Source of the DNA: Dyadobacter flavalbus
Lineage (GTDB): Bacteria > Bacteroidota > Bacteroidia > Cytophagales > Spirosomataceae
NCBI RefSeq assembly: GCF_006149045.1
Contig: NZ_VBSN01000049.1
Location: 62,001 to 126,000 of the forward strand
Direction: 5' to 3'
Length of the DNA: 64,000 nucleotides
The position numbers and the translations under genes were made by a program. Shown here piece after piece: positions 34,511 through 43,644 of this stretch (within the stretch, counting starts at the first letter, position 1; every line of letters starts with the position of its first letter). A model generated the notes under the pieces. That model worked only from the letters and a program-made list of their open reading frames with translations. It did not search any database and was not told where the DNA came from.

Positions 34511-37500
34511 ATGAAAGCAATAAATCTATTTTACGGAACCCTGATTTTGCCGCTGATCGTGCTGATGACCTCATCGGTAAACCAGCGAAATGTATATGAA
34601 GATCCGGATCCTGCCAAGGAACTTGCTTCCTTCAAGGTGGCCGAAGGTTTTGAAGTGTCGCTTTGGGCAGCAGAGCCTTTGGTGGCAAAACCGATCCAGA
34701 TGAACTGGGACGCCGATGGCCGCCTCTGGGTGGTAAGCAGTACCGCCTATCCGCACCTTAAAACCGGTGAAGTGGCCAATGACAAAATATTTGTCATTGA
34801 AGATACGGATAACGACGGCAAGGCCGACAAGACGACCATTTTTGCAGAAGGCCTGACCACACCGACCGGCATCCTTCCGGGCGATGGCGGCGTATATGTT
34901 GCCAACTCAACCGAAATACTGCATTTTGCCGATACCGACGGTGATGGAAAAGCGGATAAAAGACGCCGTATCCTGAGCGGCTTCGGTACCGGCGATGCGC
35001 ACCATCTGATCCATACTTTCAGATGGGGGCCGGAAGGAAAGTTGTATTTCAACCAGTCCATTTACATTTTCAGCCATGTGGAAACGCCTTTCGGCATTAA
35101 AAGACTGGAAGCAGGCGGCGCCTGGCAGCTGAACCCGAAAACGCTGGAACTGGACGTGTATTCCAGAGGACTTGTGAACCCGTGGGGACTTCAGTTTGAT
35201 CAGTGGGGACAATCTTTCATGACAGATGGCGCCGGCGGAGAAGGCATCAACTATGCATTTCCGGGTGCTACATTTGTGACTGCACAGGGTGCCGAAAGGA
35301 TTATCCGCGGCCTCAATCCCGGCCAGCCGAAGCACAGCGGACTGGATGTGGTTTCGGGCAGGCATTTGCCGGATGCATGGCAGGGAAGAATGATCACCAA
35401 TGATTTCCGGGCAAACCGGGTGAACAGTTTCAAGCTGAGCGAACAGGGAAGCGGCTTTTCATCCAAACAAATGGAAGACCTGATCTGGACAGATGATGTT
35501 GCATTCAGGCCGGTTGACATTAATGTAGGCCCGGACGGTGCCATTTATATTGCCGACTGGTACAATCCGATTATCCAGCACGGAGAAGTGGACTTTTTTG
35601 ATCCGCGCCGCGATCAGGAACACGGGCGAATCTGGAAAGTAGTGGCTAAAAACCGTCCTCTCGTAAAAACGCCGAAACTGAACAAGGCTCCTGTCAGCGA
35701 GCTGCTCGAATCTTTGAAAGTACCGGAAGACCTTACACGCGCCAATGCAAGACAGGTGCTGAAAGAACGCGGCTCGAAGGAAGTAATTCCGGCATTGCAG
35801 GCCTGGGTTGGCAGTCTGGACAAAAAGGATAAAAACTATGAACACCATCTGCTGGAAGCACTTTGGGTATATCAGGCACTGGATGTTGTGAATGAGCCGC
35901 TGTTACTGAACGTGATCAACGCTGAAAGTCACAATGCGCGTGCAGCCGGCTTGCGTGCGCTGGAATTCTGGCATACCCGAATTGCCAATGTACCGGCTAT
36001 TCTTGCCAAAGCCGTGAAAGACAAACATGCGCAGGTCAGGCTGGAAGCGGTTATTGCACTTCGTAAAACCAAAACGCCGGAAGCAGCACGCGAAGCACTT
36101 TCTGTTCTTGACTCCCAAATGGACGAGTTTCTGGACTTCGCGCTTTGGCAGACTGTCCGTGAACTGGAACCGGTATGGGTATCGCGCGTGAAAACACAGC
36201 CTGATTTTCTGGGCGATGCCAGAAAGACGGTTTATGCTCTGAAATCTGTGAGTTCGCCAGATGCAGTTTCACAACTGATTAGTTTATACGGGAAAAACCA
36301 GGTTCCGGAAGAATATCAGAAAGATGTGCTCAGTTCCATTGCCAAATATGGCCAGACTGCAGACCTGAACATGCTGCTTGACCTGACGGTACAGAACAAG
36401 GACAAAAATGTGAATGCACAACTGGCAACCTTGGTGGATGCAGCCAGCCAGCGGAAAGTAAATCCGGACAAAAACCCTGAACGCATTGCTGAATTTATCG
36501 GAAACGAAGATGAAACGACGAGTTTCAGCGCCATTCGCCTGGCCGGTTTATGGAAACTGCAACAATTGAACGGCCGCCTGACCAGCCTTGTCCAGACCGG
36601 AACACCCGGCACCAAAAAAGCGGCATTGGGCGCGCTGGGCATGATCGACAGGGAAAAAGCAATAAAGCTCATAACCGAAATGACAGGCCCGAAAAACACG
36701 CCTGAAGTACGCATCATTGCAGCTTCGCAGCTAGCCGCTTACAATCCCGCCGAAGGCGCTCGCATTGCCACGGAACTGATGCGGACTTTGCCGGCGGATA
36801 CCGATATGCGTGATCTTTTCATGGCATTCATCCCAAGCAATCCGGCAGCAGCGGCATTGGCTGACGCGATTGCAGCCAATAAAATCCCGGAAGCAACCGC
36901 AAAAATCGGAAGACAGCTAGTACAGACGCGCGCGGGCTGGACACGTCAGCGAATTACGGAAATTACGGCACTCAACAAAGCACTGGAAGCTTCCGGCGGA
37001 ACGCTGCCTGTTCAGAACATGCCTCAGGAACTCAGTGACAGGGATATTGCAAGCCTGGCCGCAGTAGTGGCGGATAAAGCGGACCCTGCAAAAGGCGAAC
37101 TCATTTTCCGCAGAGCCGGCACAAGCTGTACAACATGCCACGCCATCGGCGGCGCGGGCGGACGTATCGGCCCCGATTTGAGCAGCCTCGGCACCAGTTC
37201 ACCGGCAGAAACCATTATCCGTTCCATTCTTTATCCAAACCTTTCCATCAAAGAAGGGTACGACCTGAAACGGGTAGTCAAGAAGGATGGCTCCGAATTG
37301 ATGGGTTATCTCATCAGCGACGGTAATTCGGAAATCACTATACGCGACGTTACCGGCAAGGAAGTTTCCGTTGCCAAAAGTCAGGTTCAGGTGATGGAAA
37401 AAGTTCCGGGATCGCTGATGCCTCCGGGACTGACTGCCAGCCTGAGCAAGCAGGAATTTGTGGATCTTGTCGGGTTTCTTTCCAAAATGGGAGAATCGGG

Positions 37501-37969
37501 CGACTTTCGAGTGTCAAATACACGCTTTGTAAGAAACTGGGAATATGTAAGTGCTGATAAACAAACGGCTGCCAAAATGCTGAGCACCGGATCTTTCATG
37601 ACCGGAAAGGGAGCAAAAGTAACTACGCAGCCGATTTACAGTAAAGTAGCCGGCACGTTGCCGATGGACGAAATCCCGGAAATGGTAAATGAAAACGGCA
37701 AACGTTTCAGCATGGTCCGGTTTGAAATTGAAATTTTGACCAAAGGAAATGTAAACCTCGGCTTTAACTCGACAGACGGCATTACGGCCTGGATTGACAA
37801 AAAACCGGTCAAGCTAAGCGAAAACGGCATCGTTGCTGATCTTCCGCAAGGAATTCATGTTTTTACCCTGGCCATTGACCGGCAGTTGTTCAGGCAGAAT
37901 GCGCTGAGCGTGCAACTGCAGGATGCAGAGAACGGAGGTGCGCAAACGCGTCTGGTTATGGGAAGATAA
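34511..37969 (+). CDS. Large exported PVC-type heme-binding propeller protein (membrane-bound dehydrogenase-like, HEAT repeats, cytochrome c)
   Basis: A 1152-residue protein. A hydrophobic N terminus (1-22) is followed by a six-bladed beta-propeller of the glucose/sorbosone dehydrogenase type (about 35-375: FEVSLWAAEPLVAKPIQMNW, LVNPWGLQFDQWG, VDINVGPDGAIYIADWYNP). It contains two calcium-loop-like stretches (DTDNDGKADK and DTDGDGKADK). Helical HEAT-like repeats fill about 390-840. A c-type heme site CTTCH lies near 873-877 with GPDLSSLG, and a beta-rich end follows. It is probably a periplasmic or envelope oxidoreductase that passes electrons through its heme. Substrate unknown. It is probably expressed after the SGNH gene and ends at a bidirectional terminator. 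Confidence 0.9.
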   Translation: MKAINLFYGTLILPLIVLMTSSVNQRNVYEDPDPAKELASFKVAEGFEVSLWAAEPLVAKPIQMNWDADGRLWVVSSTAYPHLKTGEVANDKIFVIEDTDNDGKADKTTIFAEGLTTPTGILPGDGGVYVANSTEILHFADTDGDGKADKRRRILSGFGTGDAHHLIHTFRWGPEGKLYFNQSIYIFSHVETPFGIKRLEAGGAWQLNPKTLELDVYSRGLVNPWGLQFDQWGQSFMTDGAGGEGINYAFPGATFVTAQGAERIIRGLNPGQPKHSGLDVVSGRHLPDAWQGRMITNDFRANRVNSFKLSEQGSGFSSKQMEDLIWTDDVAFRPVDINVGPDGAIYIADWYNPIIQHGEVDFFDPRRDQEHGRIWKVVAKNRPLVKTPKLNKAPVSELLESLKVPEDLTRANARQVLKERGSKEVIPALQAWVGSLDKKDKNYEHHLLEALWVYQALDVVNEPLLLNVINAESHNARAAGLRALEFWHTRIANVPAILAKAVKDKHAQVRLEAVIALRKTKTPEAAREALSVLDSQMDEFLDFALWQTVRELEPVWVSRVKTQPDFLGDARKTVYALKSVSSPDAVSQLISLYGKNQVPEEYQKDVLSSIAKYGQTADLNMLLDLTVQNKDKNVNAQLATLVDAASQRKVNPDKNPERIAEFIGNEDETTSFSAIRLAGLWKLQQLNGRLTSLVQTGTPGTKKAALGALGMIDREKAIKLITEMTGPKNTPEVRIIAASQLAAYNPAEGARIATELMRTLPADTDMRDLFMAFIPSNPAAAALADAIAANKIPEATAKIGRQLVQTRAGWTRQRITEITALNKALEASGGTLPVQNMPQELSDRDIASLAAVVADKADPAKGELIFRRAGTSCTTCHAIGGAGGRIGPDLSSLGTSSPAETIIRSILYPNLSIKEGYDLKRVVKKDGSELMGYLISDGNSEITIRDVTGKEVSVAKSQVQVMEKVPGSLMPPGLTASLSKQEFVDLVGFLSKMGESGDFRVSNTRFVRNWEYVSADKQTAAKMLSTGSFMTGKGAKVTTQPIYSKVAGTLPMDEIPEMVNENGKRFSMVRFEIEILTKGNVNLGFNSTDGITAWIDKKPVKLSENGIVADLPQGIHVFTLAIDRQLFRQNALSVQLQDAENGGAQTRLVMGR

Positions 37970-37999
37970 ACTGAAAACGGAAGTATTCTTTAAAAAAAC

Positions 38000-38053
38000 A
38001 GCCCTGACAAAGCAGCATGCAACCCGTTTGCTGCCATGTCAGGGCTATTTTTA
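38000..38053. terminator. Bidirectional terminator between convergent genes
   Basis: AGCCCTGACA (38000-38009) pairs with TGTCAGGGCT (38037-38046) with an inner GCAGC/GCTGC stem, followed by ATTTTTATATT on the forward strand. It lies between the convergent propeller gene and the reverse barrel gene. Confidence 0.8.
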
Positions 38054-38111
38054 TATTGTTATTTTGTAGCTGTTAAATTTAAGCTGTCAGCTGATCGCTT
38101 AAAGCTAACAG

Positions 38112-39035
38112 CTACTTCTTCCTTTTGAATTTGGGCGGCTGAATGTACAGGTCGAAAGTCATGGCGAAGCCGGAAGTGCGGAGCGGAACAGCGCCTTCAA
38201 TCAGTCTGGTACTTAAATTTTTTCTATACCCGGCCGAAACTTCCATTCCGATCAGACTGCCCAGTTTTCTGTTATAGGTTATGCCCATATCCACATCCAC
38301 CCGCCTGCACACGTCAGGAACTTCGCTTGCCCAGTGATTTGTATAATACGTTCTTGTAACGGATTCAGCTTTCAGATAAAGAATATCGTTTGCCGAAAGA
38401 TTTCTCCGCCAGGCTATTTTCTTTGGAAGCATGATTTCAAGACCGGCGTTTTCAGCATAGTTATGATTATAGATCAGAACAGGCAGAATAGTCAGTTTAT
38501 AACTTTGATTAAACAAAATACCAAAACCCAGTTCCTTGTTCAGCGACTTTTTCCGGAGATAGGAAGCGGACAACGTATAATTGACCGGAATTTGTTTCAG
38601 AGACAATTCGGCTGTATTTCCGCTTTTATTGAAGTGCGAAGTTGCAATCAGCCATGAGCTGCTGTCCAGTCTGATCACCGAATTAATGTCCACCGCGTAA
38701 GAACGCAGGTTCCAGTTACTCATCCTGCTGATCGGGTTTTCACCCGTTGTTTTCAGTTCAAACTGCTCGGTACGATAGCTTGGGCCCATCAAAACCGTCA
38801 CCTTTTCGCTGTGTACAACCGGCAGCCATACTCTTGCGAAATATTCCTCATGCGTGTACCGCCGGGAACCGGCATTCGGGAAACTGTATACTTTTCCCGG
38901 AGCATGCGTATTCCTGAAAGTCAGCCATTTGGACGGCGCCATGCCGGACAGTCCGGGTTTCAGTGCCTGGCAAAAAGCGTCAGCATGCAACAGGCAGCAG
39001 CAAACGGCGGCCGCTTTCCAGTAGCGAAACAGCAT
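38112..39035 (-). CDS. Putative outer-membrane beta-barrel protein (DUF6268-like)
   Basis: A 307-residue protein with a signal peptide (1-23, LLHADAFCQA). The body is a succession of alternating hydrophobic/polar strands (TVLMGPSYRTEQFEL, LKQIPVNYTLSASY, LIGMEVSAGYRKNLS) ending MTFDLYIQPPKFKRKK, consistent with a small barrel. It resembles the Bacteroidota DUF6268 group, but this is recognition by pattern only. Function unknown. It forms its own reverse-strand unit. Confidence 0.65.
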   Translation of the reverse strand: MLFRYWKAAAVCCCLLHADAFCQALKPGLSGMAPSKWLTFRNTHAPGKVYSFPNAGSRRYTHEEYFARVWLPVVHSEKVTVLMGPSYRTEQFELKTTGENPISRMSNWNLRSYAVDINSVIRLDSSSWLIATSHFNKSGNTAELSLKQIPVNYTLSASYLRKKSLNKELGFGILFNQSYKLTILPVLIYNHNYAENAGLEIMLPKKIAWRRNLSANDILYLKAESVTRTYYTNHWASEVPDVCRRVDVDMGITYNRKLGSLIGMEVSAGYRKNLSTRLIEGAVPLRTSGFAMTFDLYIQPPKFKRKK

Positions 39036-39309
39036 AAGGTTATGTATTGAATGGAAAATTCTTTAAAAATGTACGCGCATTTCAAAAAACCCCGAACTTT
39101 GAACGGAACCAATGAGATTATGCAGCCTGATTTTATCTGCCAATGATCTTTCCGGTATGCTGCGTGAACATTGTTTGTTTGCAATTAAGTTCCTGACAAC
39201 AAGCGTCTGAACCCAAGCAAAATTCGCAACGTTCATCCGGGTACACGGAACTGTACAAAATCCTGCATGCTGACTAACCGGCATAAACTTTTTGACAGAC
39301 CATCATTCG

Positions 39310-39663
39310 TTAATCTGCCTTTACAGGCTTTCCGATGATCAGATTGCGGTGTGCCAGTCCCCAGAAGTGCAGTTCTTCCATTACCTTTTCAAGCGACATT
39401 CCATGTTCCGTAATGGCGTACTCCACGGTAGGCGGAAAAGTATCATAAACATTTCTCGTGATCAGCTTATTGGCTTCCAGATTTTTCAGTTCTTTCGACA
39501 GCGTTTTATCGGTTATACCCGGAACCGCCTTTGAAATCTGCCCGAAGCGTTTTTTACCCGTCGATAACGCAAACAGGATCAGCAGCTTCCACCTTCCTTC
39601 CAGTACTTCCAGCGCATCTTTGATGGAAAGCGCATTTTTCGGACATCCGCCTTTGGTCAACAT
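39310..39663 (-). CDS. HxlR-family winged-helix regulator
   Basis: A 117-residue HxlR protein: N-terminal Cys7 in KGGCPKNAL, then LEVLEGRWKLLILFALSTG and the winged helix FGQISKAVPGITDKTLSKEL, wing KLITRNVYDTFPPTVEYAIT. The cysteine at the start is typical of members that sense reactive electrophiles or redox change. It is divergent from the DoxX-like gene; a perfect inverted repeat lies between them and is the likely binding site. Confidence 0.93.
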   Translation of the reverse strand: MLTKGGCPKNALSIKDALEVLEGRWKLLILFALSTGKKRFGQISKAVPGITDKTLSKELKNLEANKLITRNVYDTFPPTVEYAITEHGMSLEKVMEELHFWGLAHRNLIIGKPVKAD

Positions 39664-39694
39664 TCTTGCTTCTTGAATATAAGGTTTTTACGAT

Positions 39695-39712
39695 ACTATC
39701 CAACTGGATAGT
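39695..39712. promoter_or_regulatory. HxlR operator candidate
   Basis: ACTATCC-AACT-GGATAGT is a perfect 7-4-7 inverted repeat, followed at 39714 by a further half site CTATCC. It lies 32 bases upstream of the HxlR start and upstream of the DoxX -7 box, the usual layout for autoregulation plus control of the divergent target. Confidence 0.75.
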
Positions 39713-39756
39713 GCTATCCGGAATGGAAGTACTACCGGGCGGAAAGCAAAGATAAA

Positions 39757-39764
39757 TACGTTTG
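39757..39764 (+). promoter_or_regulatory. Bacteroidota -7 promoter element TACGTTTG for the DoxX-like gene
   Basis: Exact match to TAnnTTTG. Transcription would start around 39770, downstream of the first in-frame ATG (39766), which argues that translation starts at ATG 39787. Confidence 0.6.
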
Positions 39765-39786
39765 CATGACAAAAATTTATACTGAC

Positions 39787-40197
39787 ATGACCAAACAAAA
39801 AAAATCTTCAGGAACAATGCATTATGCGCTTTGGACAGCACAGGTATTACTTGCCGGCAGCCTGGCCTGGGGAGGCATGATGAAACTCTTTTATCCCGCT
39901 GAAAAATTATCTATCATGTGGCCGTGGACCGGCGAGGTCTCTGCCGCGCTGCTGAATTTCACCGGAGTCATTGATCTCCTGGCAGCAACCGGACTGATAC
40001 TGCCTGCGCTGATCCGTATCCAGCCGAAACTGACGCCGGTTACAGCATGCGGGGTTATTATACTGATGGTATGCGCAAGTACTTTTCATATCCTGAGAAA
40101 TGAAAGTCAGGTCATCGGGGCGAATGTTTTCTTTGCCATTACTGCCGCATTTATTGCCTGGGGAAGATTCAGGAAAGTCCCCGTTTTACCCAAATAA
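39787..40197 (+). CDS. DoxX-like small integral membrane protein
   Basis: From ATG 39787 the protein has 136 residues (ATG 39766 would add seven but lies ahead of the predicted transcript start). Four hydrophobic segments: ALWTAQVLLAGSLAWGGMMK, LLNFTGVIDLLAATGLILPA, VTACGVIILMVCAST and NVFFAITAAFIAWG. This is the DoxX/DoxD-like four-helix pattern. Such proteins in the inner membrane are linked to quinone or thiol stress. It is the probable target of the divergent HxlR regulator. Confidence 0.85.
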   Translation: MTKQKKSSGTMHYALWTAQVLLAGSLAWGGMMKLFYPAEKLSIMWPWTGEVSAALLNFTGVIDLLAATGLILPALIRIQPKLTPVTACGVIILMVCASTFHILRNESQVIGANVFFAITAAFIAWGRFRKVPVLPK

Positions 40198-40298
40198 CAG
40201 ATTGTAAATGGTGGATTGTAAAAACTGTAAAAATGGCTGTTTGGTAGAAAGCACGCCTTTATTAATTTTGGCTGATTAATTACAGCTGAAAATAGCCG

Positions 40299-42188
40299 AT
40301 GTTCACGAAATGGAATTTGTTGCTTGATAGTATCGCGGATGGCATTCTGATGCTCGACAAAGATGGCTATATCACCTACTGTAACCCGATGGTTACGCAT
40401 ATTACTGGCTATGAGCAACATCAACTGCTTAATCAATCATTTTCAAAGTTAAACGATGAAGAAGCCGACAGCATCAAAACGGAATATGTGCTGAACATGG
40501 CTTTCAAAACGGGCCGGTTCGTATCAGAAGGCTGGAAATCCCAAAAAGAGCATGGCCGTTTCTGGGGACAGGCGATTCTGGCGCCTATGTTTGACGATGC
40601 ACGGGAATTTCAGGGCTACAGTTGTGTTTTGCGTGACAACAACGAGAAGAAAAAAGAAGAAATAAGCCTGCGGCAAAGTGAAGAGCGCTACCGCCTCATG
40701 GTGGAAGGCGTAAAGGATTACTCCATATTCATGCTCGATACGGAAGGCCATATTGTTACCTGGAACGATGGAGGCAGGTACATTCAGGGCTATTCTGCCG
40801 GCGAAATCACAGGCAAGCATTTTTCGGTTTTTTATACTTCGGATGACCTTGCCAGTAAAAAGCCGGAAATGGAACTCCGGATTGCCAGAGAATCCGGTAT
40901 GTATCAGGAAGAAGGCTGGCGGGTAAAAAAGAACGGTTCTGTTTTCTGGGCAAGTATCGTACTCACTGCGCTCTATAATGAGCATAATGCACTGATCGGC
41001 TTTTCGAAAGTAACCCGCGACTTGTCCGAACGCCAGCGGAATGCCGAATCGCTGCGGGAAAGTGAAGAGCGCTATCGTTCCATTGTAGAGCAGGTCAGCG
41101 ACTATGGAATTTTTATGATGGACGAAAAAGGCAGGATCGTGAGCTGGAACGAAGGTGCAAAAAGGATCAAAGGATATGACGCGCAGGAAATTATAGGCAA
41201 GTATTTTTCTATATTTTATCAGGAAGAAGATATTCTCAACGGCAAGCCGGCTTATGAACTTACCGTGGCAAGAGCTGTTGGCAAATATGAGGAAGAAGGC
41301 TGGAGGCTGAGAAAAGACGGAGAACGTTTCTGGGCGAACATTGTCATTACGGCCATTTACAATACGGACAAAAACCTGATAGGCTTTTCAAAAGTTACAA
41401 GGGACCTGACCGAAAGAAAAAAAACGGAACAGGCACTTAAGGAAAGTTACCAGAGTTCTCGCCAGCTGGCCAGAGAGCTGACTGCCACCAACGCCGAGTT
41501 GTCGGCTGCCAATCAGGAACTCGAACAGTTTACTTCCATTGTTTCCCATGATCTTCAGGAGCCGGTCCGGACGCTGAAAAGCTTTCTGCAGCTGATGAAC
41601 ATGAAGCTGGATCAAGGAAAGTTTCAGGACCTGAAAACGTATCTTGAAAAGTCGATCAATGCTGCAAACAGGATGAAGGACCTGATTGCCAATCTGCTGG
41701 ATTATTCACAGATCAGTAAAAATGAACTGGTTAAAGAAAAAATAAGTGTAACCAATCTCATCGATCATGCGCTGCAGAACCTGAAAGGTTCCATTGATGC
41801 CTCAGATGCCAGGATTACAGTGGCAATTGATCCGGCAATCCGGGATATCGAGGCTGACCGCATCCAGCTTGTTCAGCTTCTTCAAAACCTGCTGAGCAAT
41901 GCGCTGAAGTACACCGACGACAAGGTGCCGCAGATAACAATCCGGTGCAAGGCGGAAAACGGATATGTCAAATTTGAAGTAGCCGATAACGGAATCGGGA
42001 TCGAACATCATGATCTGAGCAAAGTGTTTGATGTTTTCAGAAGGCTGCATACCGTAAAGGATTATCCGGGAACCGGAATGGGACTGGCCATTTCCAAAAA
42101 GGTAGTGGAACGTCATCAGGGGCAAATCTGGCTCGAATCGGAACCGGGACAAGGAACGACTTTCTATTTTACAATCAGGGAAAGCTAG
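40299..42188 (+). CDS. Soluble sensor histidine kinase with three PAS domains
   Basis: A 629-residue protein without membrane segments. PAS1 about 5-115 (LLDSIADGILMLDKDGYITY), PAS2 about 125-245 and PAS3 about 250-370. The last two are close duplicates (SEERYRLMVEGVKDYSIFML versus SEERYRSIVEQVSDYGIFMM) and each ends in LIGFSKVTRDL. A coiled linker (about 370-408) leads to the dimerisation domain with phospho-acceptor His near 417 (SIVSHDLQEPVRTL), and an HATPase domain (QNLLSNALKY, VADNGIGI, GTGMGLAISKKV). It senses a cytoplasmic signal, possibly light, redox or a ligand bound by a PAS fold. The response regulator gene follows 17 bases downstream. Confidence 0.95.
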   Translation: MFTKWNLLLDSIADGILMLDKDGYITYCNPMVTHITGYEQHQLLNQSFSKLNDEEADSIKTEYVLNMAFKTGRFVSEGWKSQKEHGRFWGQAILAPMFDDAREFQGYSCVLRDNNEKKKEEISLRQSEERYRLMVEGVKDYSIFMLDTEGHIVTWNDGGRYIQGYSAGEITGKHFSVFYTSDDLASKKPEMELRIARESGMYQEEGWRVKKNGSVFWASIVLTALYNEHNALIGFSKVTRDLSERQRNAESLRESEERYRSIVEQVSDYGIFMMDEKGRIVSWNEGAKRIKGYDAQEIIGKYFSIFYQEEDILNGKPAYELTVARAVGKYEEEGWRLRKDGERFWANIVITAIYNTDKNLIGFSKVTRDLTERKKTEQALKESYQSSRQLARELTATNAELSAANQELEQFTSIVSHDLQEPVRTLKSFLQLMNMKLDQGKFQDLKTYLEKSINAANRMKDLIANLLDYSQISKNELVKEKISVTNLIDHALQNLKGSIDASDARITVAIDPAIRDIEADRIQLVQLLQNLLSNALKYTDDKVPQITIRCKAENGYVKFEVADNGIGIEHHDLSKVFDVFRRLHTVKDYPGTGMGLAISKKVVERHQGQIWLESEPGQGTTFYFTIRES

Positions 42189-42205
42189 GATAAACGATTT
42201 GGAAT

Positions 42206-42616
42206 ATGCGAAAATACAGGATATTGATTGTGGAAAATGATGAGGACGAGCTGTTCTTTATGAAGGAGTCTTTTAATGAGTCCGGTTTGTTTGATATCAT
42301 CGGCGATGTAAAAAACGGAAATACATTGTTCGAATGGCTTTCGGGCAAGCCAGCCGAGGCTTTGCCCGATCTTATTTTGTCAGACCTGAACATGCCGGGC
42401 AAAAACGGCTATGATATTCTTGCCGAAATCAGGGAAAATGAACACTATGCCCATATTCCTGTTGTAATTACTTCCACTTCCTCCATAAAGTCAGTAATGG
42501 AAAAATGTCTTCAGATGGGTGCTTCGGATTACCTTGTAAAGCCGGAAAGCTTTATTGACTATTCATCCTATGCAAAAGATTTGTACTACAGGTGCAGTTT
42601 GAAGGTCCCGGACTGA
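42206..42616 (+). CDS. Single-domain response regulator (CheY-like, Rcp1 type)
   Basis: A 136-residue receiver domain: acidic pocket IVENDEDE (about 9-16), phospho-acceptor Asp in LILSDLNMPGKNG (about 59), Thr/Ser switch VVITSTSS and Lys in DYLVKPES. There is no output domain, as in phytochrome/PAS-kinase partner regulators. It is encoded just after the PAS kinase and is almost certainly its phosphorylation partner. Confidence 0.95.
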   Translation: MRKYRILIVENDEDELFFMKESFNESGLFDIIGDVKNGNTLFEWLSGKPAEALPDLILSDLNMPGKNGYDILAEIRENEHYAHIPVVITSTSSIKSVMEKCLQMGASDYLVKPESFIDYSSYAKDLYYRCSLKVPD

Positions 42617-42673
42617 CCTTTGCATTTTTGATTTAGATATTTATAACCAAACAATAGATATCAAATACGCACT

Positions 42674-43357
42674 TTAATTCAAATGGAACAGCTCTGATTT
42701 GCGGTCGATCAACGTTTCATTTTTAATCAGTCCCAGAATAACCAGTCCGACAACCACACATACAGCAATGAGCAGCATGAAAATAATGAATCCGCCGGCC
42801 GCCTGGCGATGTGCGCTCTTGACGGCTTTTCTTCCGATATCCGACTGAATGTCTGCAATGGCGTGCAGTGTGGAAACGCCATCCTGAAAAATTTTCCCGC
42901 CCTGGTTTTCAAACAGCACAATGGCCTCTTTACGCCTGCTGGTTTGTTCCAGCTGCAGAACCGAATTTTCCAGCTTTACATACGCCGTCATATCCGCCTT
43001 GAACACATCCAGTTTTTCTTCCTCTGCACCGATCAGCCGGGTCTTTTCAAAACTGCTGATCAGGCTGTCGCTTTGCGCATTGTCTTTTACAAGCTCCATT
43101 TTCAGCTCCTGAATCATTAAGGGAGACTGTCCGGTCAGAAAACTTTGCATCAGCAGCCTTTTGCGGTGAAAAAGTTCGCTCAGATGGACAAGGTCCACAG
43201 CCGGCTTCAGCCTGTCTGCATACACCGATTCTATGCTTTGCTCCATGTACTGAATAGCCTGGATCATACTCAGCGAAGCCAGCGCAACAACAACCAGAAT
43301 ACCGGTCAGCAGTGCGGCTGCTTTAACTTTCTGACGGATGAAGTAAGACCATTTCAT
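42674..43357 (-). CDS. Membrane protein with four-helix-bundle sensory domain, no output domain
   Basis: A 227-residue protein. The first membrane span is at about 12-33 (AALLTGILVVVALASLSM), then a periplasmic helical bundle of about 150 residues resembling the 4HB sensor of methyl-accepting chemotaxis proteins (VDLVHLSELFHRKRLLMQSF, ETSRRKEAI-type helices). A second span at about 188-209 (FIIFMLLIAVCVVVGLVILG) is followed by a 20-residue cytoplasmic tail. There is no HAMP, kinase or methyl-accepting part. It may modulate the neighbouring PAS kinase, which has no membrane part of its own; that link is only positional (convergent orientation). Confidence 0.72.
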   Translation of the reverse strand: MKWSYFIRQKVKAAALLTGILVVVALASLSMIQAIQYMEQSIESVYADRLKPAVDLVHLSELFHRKRLLMQSFLTGQSPLMIQELKMELVKDNAQSDSLISSFEKTRLIGAEEEKLDVFKADMTAYVKLENSVLQLEQTSRRKEAIVLFENQGGKIFQDGVSTLHAIADIQSDIGRKAVKSAHRQAAGGFIIFMLLIAVCVVVGLVILGLIKNETLIDRKSELFHLN

Positions 43358-43606
43358 AGCTTCGGTTCATTTAAAAAGAGTAATGGATTGATACTGAATC
43401 AGGTTAATAAATTTTATAACAACTTCATAAACAAGTGAACATCATATTAAAAGCTTCAAGCTGACTGCCAACAGCTGTTTGATGTTTATGCAAACGGGAA
43501 AAGATCCGAACGGTGAAAACCGGGAATAAAGTAACCGGCCCGGGCACGGATACTTTCGGCCTGCTTTCACTCTTTCTTCCATAAAGTTTGTTAATTATCT
43601 TTATAA

Positions 43607-43620
43607 TTGTAAATTTACAA
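43607..43620. promoter_or_regulatory. Perfect 14-bp palindrome TTGTAAATTTACAA, candidate operator
   Basis: Lies 25 bases upstream of the DUF932-like gene start and just after a -7-like TAAAGTTTG (43582-43590). It is a self-complementary site, so it could bind a dimeric regulator. None is identified. Confidence 0.5.
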
Positions 43621-43644
43621 CTGTAAAAATTAGAAAACAAAGGT

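Noticed and set aside
39766-39786. Earlier DoxX start at 39766
   Set aside because: A -7 promoter box ends at 39764, so this ATG would lie upstream of, or at, the transcript start.
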